DNA of 64,000 nt, from NCBI GenBank assembly GCA_040392005.1, contig JBEBWT010000006.1:18835-82834 (forward strand). The letters are read 5' to 3'. This DNA comes from DASRQK01 sp040392005 (GTDB lineage: Bacteria > Bacteroidota > Bacteroidia > Sphingobacteriales > Sphingobacteriaceae). Below the pieces are notes generated by a model. The model ran no database searches. It saw only the letters and a list, made by a program, of their open reading frames with translations, and was not told where the DNA came from. This document shows, piece by piece, positions 61,430-64,000 of the stretch. A program made the translations under genes and the position numbers. How positions within the stretch are numbered: position 1 is the first letter of the stretch; every line of letters starts with the position of its first letter.

Positions 61430-61437
61430 TACGTTTG
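61430..61437 (+). promoter_or_regulatory. -7 box close to the PgpH-like start
   Basis: TACGTTTG matches TAnnTTTG, ends 8 nt before the ATG at 61446, and has a TTTC (61406-61409) 20 nt upstream as a possible -33 element. Confidence 0.6.
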
Positions 61438-61445
61438 AAACCAGA

Positions 61446-63539
61446 ATGCCGGAAAGAGTCACGATCAAACATCAATTGCATCCGCAGAGCAGGAAACATC
61501 TCGTGCTCAAGTATGCCATGGTGTTGTGCAGCATTCTGATCATCACTGTTTTCCTGCCTAAACAACCCCGTTTCCGCTATGAATTTGAAAAGGGCAAGAT
61601 ATGGATGCACGAAAACTTGATCTCCCCCTACAATTTTGCGATCCTCAAGACCCAGGCCGAGCTGGAACGGGACCGGGGCAACATGATGGCCACCATCCTG
61701 CCGGTCTATGATCATGCCACACATATCCGGGAGCAAAGCATTTCCCGTTTTGAAAGTGAATTTCAGGAAAAATGGCGGGCCGGAGGCATGGATACCCTGA
61801 CCGCGAACGAGGATGTCTATAAAAAAGCGGGCATATCTGTACTGGAATCCATCTATAACAGGGGGGTTATGTCCCTCAACAACAGGTTCCAACAGGATCG
61901 GACAGACTACAATTTTACTCTCCTGGAAGGCAATGTCTCCCGCCAGCTCAACAGTGTCAATGTCCTGACCATCGAAAAAGCCTGGGAATTTGCCGGGCAG
62001 GCATTGGCCAACCAACGGGCCATCACCGAACACCAGTGGCTGGCCAATACCCTGAAAGATTACATTCAGCTCAATTATATTTACAATGAAGCCCTGACCA
62101 CCCGACTGGAGCAAGACGCACTCTCCTCCCTGTCCACCACCAAAGGCATGGTGCAGCGGGGGGAATTGATCATCGCCTCCGGTACCACCATCAATGCCGA
62201 CATCTATCAAAAGATCGAATCCCTCCGGAAGGTTTATGAGGAAGAATCCCGGATCGGGGGCAATCGGAACCTGGTCGTCCTGGGGCAATTATTGATTGTA
62301 GCACTGGTGGTATCCCTGCTGTTCATCTTTATATATATGTTCAGGAAGGATATCTACCGCAACAACCGGCTGGTCTTTCTGATCCTGATCGTGATCACCT
62401 CCATGCTGGTCACGCTGTCCTGGTCAGTCTATATTGGCATACCCAGTCTATATTACATTCCCTACTGCATCGTCCCGATCATTATCCGGATTCTGTTTGA
62501 TACCCGTTTGGCCCTGTACATCCACTTGCTGATGATCCTGCTGGCCGCATTCTTCGTGCCCAACAGTTTTGAATTTGTGTTTCTGCAACTCACCACGGGC
62601 ATGGTGGCCATTTATAGCGTCAAGACTCTCACCAAGCGTGCACAATTTCTGACCTCCTCTGTCATTATCCTGACCACTTACCTGCTGGCCTATCTGGCCA
62701 TCGTCCTGATGCGGGAAGGCCAATTTGACAGTGTCAATTGGAATACCATCTCCCCCTTTATATTCAGCGTACTGCTCACTCTGCTCGCTTATCCGCTCAT
62801 CTACGCCTTTGAGCGGGTATTTGGCATCGTATCCGACGTCACCCTGCTGGAGTTGTCCAATACCAACGCCCAAATCCTGCGGGAACTATCGTTCAAGGCC
62901 CCGGGTACTTTCCAACACTCCCTGCAAGTAGCCAATCTGGCCGAAGCCGCCATTTACAAAATCGGTGGGAATGCGCTGCTGGTGCGGGCCGGTGCCCTGT
63001 ACCACGACATCGGCAAAATATTCAACCCCCAATTCTTTATTGAAAACCAGACCAAAGGCTACAACCCCCATGACGGGCTGTCCTTTGAACAAAGTGCCAA
63101 ACTCATTGTCTCCCATGTGACCAAAGGCGTAGAACTGGCCAAAAAACACCAGCTCCCCGAAGTCCTGATCGACTTCATCCGCACTCATCACGGTACCACA
63201 CGGGTCGAATATTTTTACCAATCCTTCCTGACCACCTACCCCGAAAAATTCGTTGATGAAAACGTATTCCGCTACCCTGGCCCCATCCCCTTCTCCCGGG
63301 AGACCGCCGTGCTGATGCTCGCAGACTCCGTAGAAGCCGCCTCCCGCAGCCTCAAAGAACCCACTGCCGAAAGCCTCAACAACCTGGTGGACAAGATCAT
63401 CGAATCCAAAATGAGCCAAAGACAGCTCATCCGGAGCAATATCACCCTGCGTGACATCACCGAGATCACGGATATCTTCAAAGACATGCTCAAAAGTATC
63501 TATCATGTCCGGATTGATTATGATGTCAAAAAGGGGTGA
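61446..63539 (+). CDS. 7TM-HD phosphohydrolase (PgpH-like cyclic-di-AMP phosphodiesterase)
   Basis: 697 residues: an N-terminal membrane helix (LVLKYAMVLCSILIITVFLP), an extracytoplasmic 7TMR-HDED domain (about 50-260), seven membrane helices (about 275-465) and a C-terminal HD domain with FQHSLQVANLAEAAIYKIGG, LYHDIGKIFNPQFF and IRTHHGTTRVEYFY. This architecture is that of PgpH, which cleaves cyclic di-AMP to pApA at the membrane; the ligand sensed by the external domain is unknown. Assignment to c-di-AMP is from family knowledge. No diadenylate cyclase gene is in the window. Confidence 0.93.
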   Translation: MPERVTIKHQLHPQSRKHLVLKYAMVLCSILIITVFLPKQPRFRYEFEKGKIWMHENLISPYNFAILKTQAELERDRGNMMATILPVYDHATHIREQSISRFESEFQEKWRAGGMDTLTANEDVYKKAGISVLESIYNRGVMSLNNRFQQDRTDYNFTLLEGNVSRQLNSVNVLTIEKAWEFAGQALANQRAITEHQWLANTLKDYIQLNYIYNEALTTRLEQDALSSLSTTKGMVQRGELIIASGTTINADIYQKIESLRKVYEEESRIGGNRNLVVLGQLLIVALVVSLLFIFIYMFRKDIYRNNRLVFLILIVITSMLVTLSWSVYIGIPSLYYIPYCIVPIIIRILFDTRLALYIHLLMILLAAFFVPNSFEFVFLQLTTGMVAIYSVKTLTKRAQFLTSSVIILTTYLLAYLAIVLMREGQFDSVNWNTISPFIFSVLLTLLAYPLIYAFERVFGIVSDVTLLELSNTNAQILRELSFKAPGTFQHSLQVANLAEAAIYKIGGNALLVRAGALYHDIGKIFNPQFFIENQTKGYNPHDGLSFEQSAKLIVSHVTKGVELAKKHQLPEVLIDFIRTHHGTTRVEYFYQSFLTTYPEKFVDENVFRYPGPIPFSRETAVLMLADSVEAASRSLKEPTAESLNNLVDKIIESKMSQRQLIRSNITLRDITEITDIFKDMLKSIYHVRIDYDVKKG

Positions 63540-63645
63540 GTATCGGACTTCCAACTGATAGCCAAACAGTTCTTTTTAGCTGTCCAAATTTTGACCATTA
63601 TTTTTTTAAATATCATTTTTTTGTATTAGGTTTGCAATCCCGTAC

Positions 63646-63733
<88 letters not shown>

Positions 63734-63852
63734 AAGTAATAGCAAGCCCGACGAAAGTCGGGTTTTTGCGTTTTAGGCAGCGAGCTAAGCTTGCTTAGGC
63801 GAGCAAGTCTAAAACGCAAAAATGAGCGAAGCGAAAAGCTTGCTATTACTTG
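63734..63852. repeat. Nested inverted repeats after tRNA-Ser
   Basis: An outer pair of perfect 15-mers, CAAGTAATAGCAAGC (63733-63747) and GCTTGCTATTACTTG (63838-63852), encloses the tRNA terminator and an inner perfect pair, TTTTTGCGTTTTAG (63763-63776) and CTAAAACGCAAAAA (63809-63822). The inner loop holds GCTTGCTTAGG (63789-63799), nearly the same as the loop motif of the hairpin at 27819-27907. Confidence 0.85.
63747..63767 (+). terminator. tRNA-Ser terminator
   Basis: CCCGAC-GAAA-GTCGGG followed by TTTTT, a textbook intrinsic terminator 15 nt after the tRNA. Confidence 0.9.
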
Positions 63853-63901
63853 ACACTCCCCCCTCGGGGATGGCTGCAGGTATGTGTTTGGGGATGCGCG
63901 A

Positions 63902-63971
63902 CGCAGCCAATCCCGCAGGGAGAAGCGGCTGGGAGTGCGGGACCAGTGGGCCGCAGCCAATCCCGCAGGGA
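63902..63971. repeat. 20-bp direct repeats near the window end
   Basis: CGCAGCCAATCCCGCAGGGA occurs at 63902-63921 and again at 63952-63971. Together with the nested inverted repeats this 230-bp tail (63768-64000) has no credible gene. Confidence 0.85.
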
Positions 63972-64000
63972 TCGAGCAAAGCGAATAGCTTCATTTTGGG

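Noticed and set aside
61416..62288. 290-codon frame antisense to the PgpH-like gene
   Set aside because: Overlaps the conserved external domain of a well-supported gene and has no domain of its own.

Overview
The window looks like a stretch of a Bacteroidota chromosome, possibly Saprospiria/Lewinella-like (inference from gene content; there is no rRNA in the window). The evidence is the near absence of Shine-Dalgarno sites, many Bacteroidota-type -7 boxes (TAnnTTTG) just upstream of genes, a tatD-ansA-exbB/exbD-tonB-folC cluster, an HU-CCDC81/SPOR protein, and a metal-efflux operon preceded by a His-rich exported protein. Most of the window is dense chromosomal housekeeping DNA of moderate GC. 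It carries a few AT-richer patches (about 14.9-16.6 kb, 27.6-27.9 kb, 31.5-32.2 kb, 50.4-51.7 kb).

Layout. 0-11 kb: end of tatD, asparaginase, folC, the TonB/ExbD/ExbB energy module, a membrane-anchored HU-CCDC81/SPOR protein, and a translationally coupled pair of a large TPR protein and an outer-membrane beta-barrel. 11-14.3 kb: pyrB-pyrR and an aldehyde dehydrogenase. 14.3-16.6 kb: a TlpA-like thioredoxin, then a low-GC patch with a class A beta-lactamase lipoprotein and a truncated RhuM-family gene. 16.6-22 kb: a NOL1/NOP2/Sun RNA methyltransferase, a periplasmic-binding-fold lipoprotein, guaA and a DASH-type cryptochrome/photolyase. 22-31.6 kb: sucA-sucB, a cysteine desulfurase, a threonine-aldolase-type enzyme, an IscA-type protein, lpd and an azurin-like lipoprotein. 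32-37.5 kb: maf, a LEA-like lipoprotein, floA, fabH and catalase.

37.6-44 kb: a metal-efflux operon (His-rich exported protein, His-rich adaptor, HME-type RND pump, TolC-like channel). 44-50.4 kb: an RluA pseudouridine synthase, an NlpE-META lipoprotein, and a three-gene 2-oxoacid:ferredoxin oxidoreductase operon (GltD-like flavoprotein with ferredoxin domains, KorA, KorB). 50.6-57.6 kb: a PD40 beta-propeller lipoprotein, a CDF transporter with a Cys-rich tail, an aspartate aminotransferase, an amino-acid permease behind a structured leader, a secreted EEP-family enzyme and a ZIP transporter. 57.7-64 kb: aconitase, rpe, a small unknown gene, a 7TM-HD (PgpH-like) phosphodiesterase and tRNA-Ser(GCU) followed by nested inverted repeats.

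How it fits together: aconitase, SucA/SucB/Lpd and KorA/KorB place both the NAD-linked and the ferredoxin-linked route of 2-oxoacid oxidation within 40 kb. Efflux (RND, CDF) and uptake (ZIP) of divalent metals are also clustered. The best candidates for something undescribed are non-coding. They are a dispersed, multi-armed inverted-repeat element (two near-complete copies and one diverged copy), a related family of long hairpins sharing a loop motif (one after tRNA-Ser), a three-stem leader ahead of the TTG-started permease, and a set of genes whose -7 box sits only 4-8 nt before the start codon, implying leaderless mRNAs.
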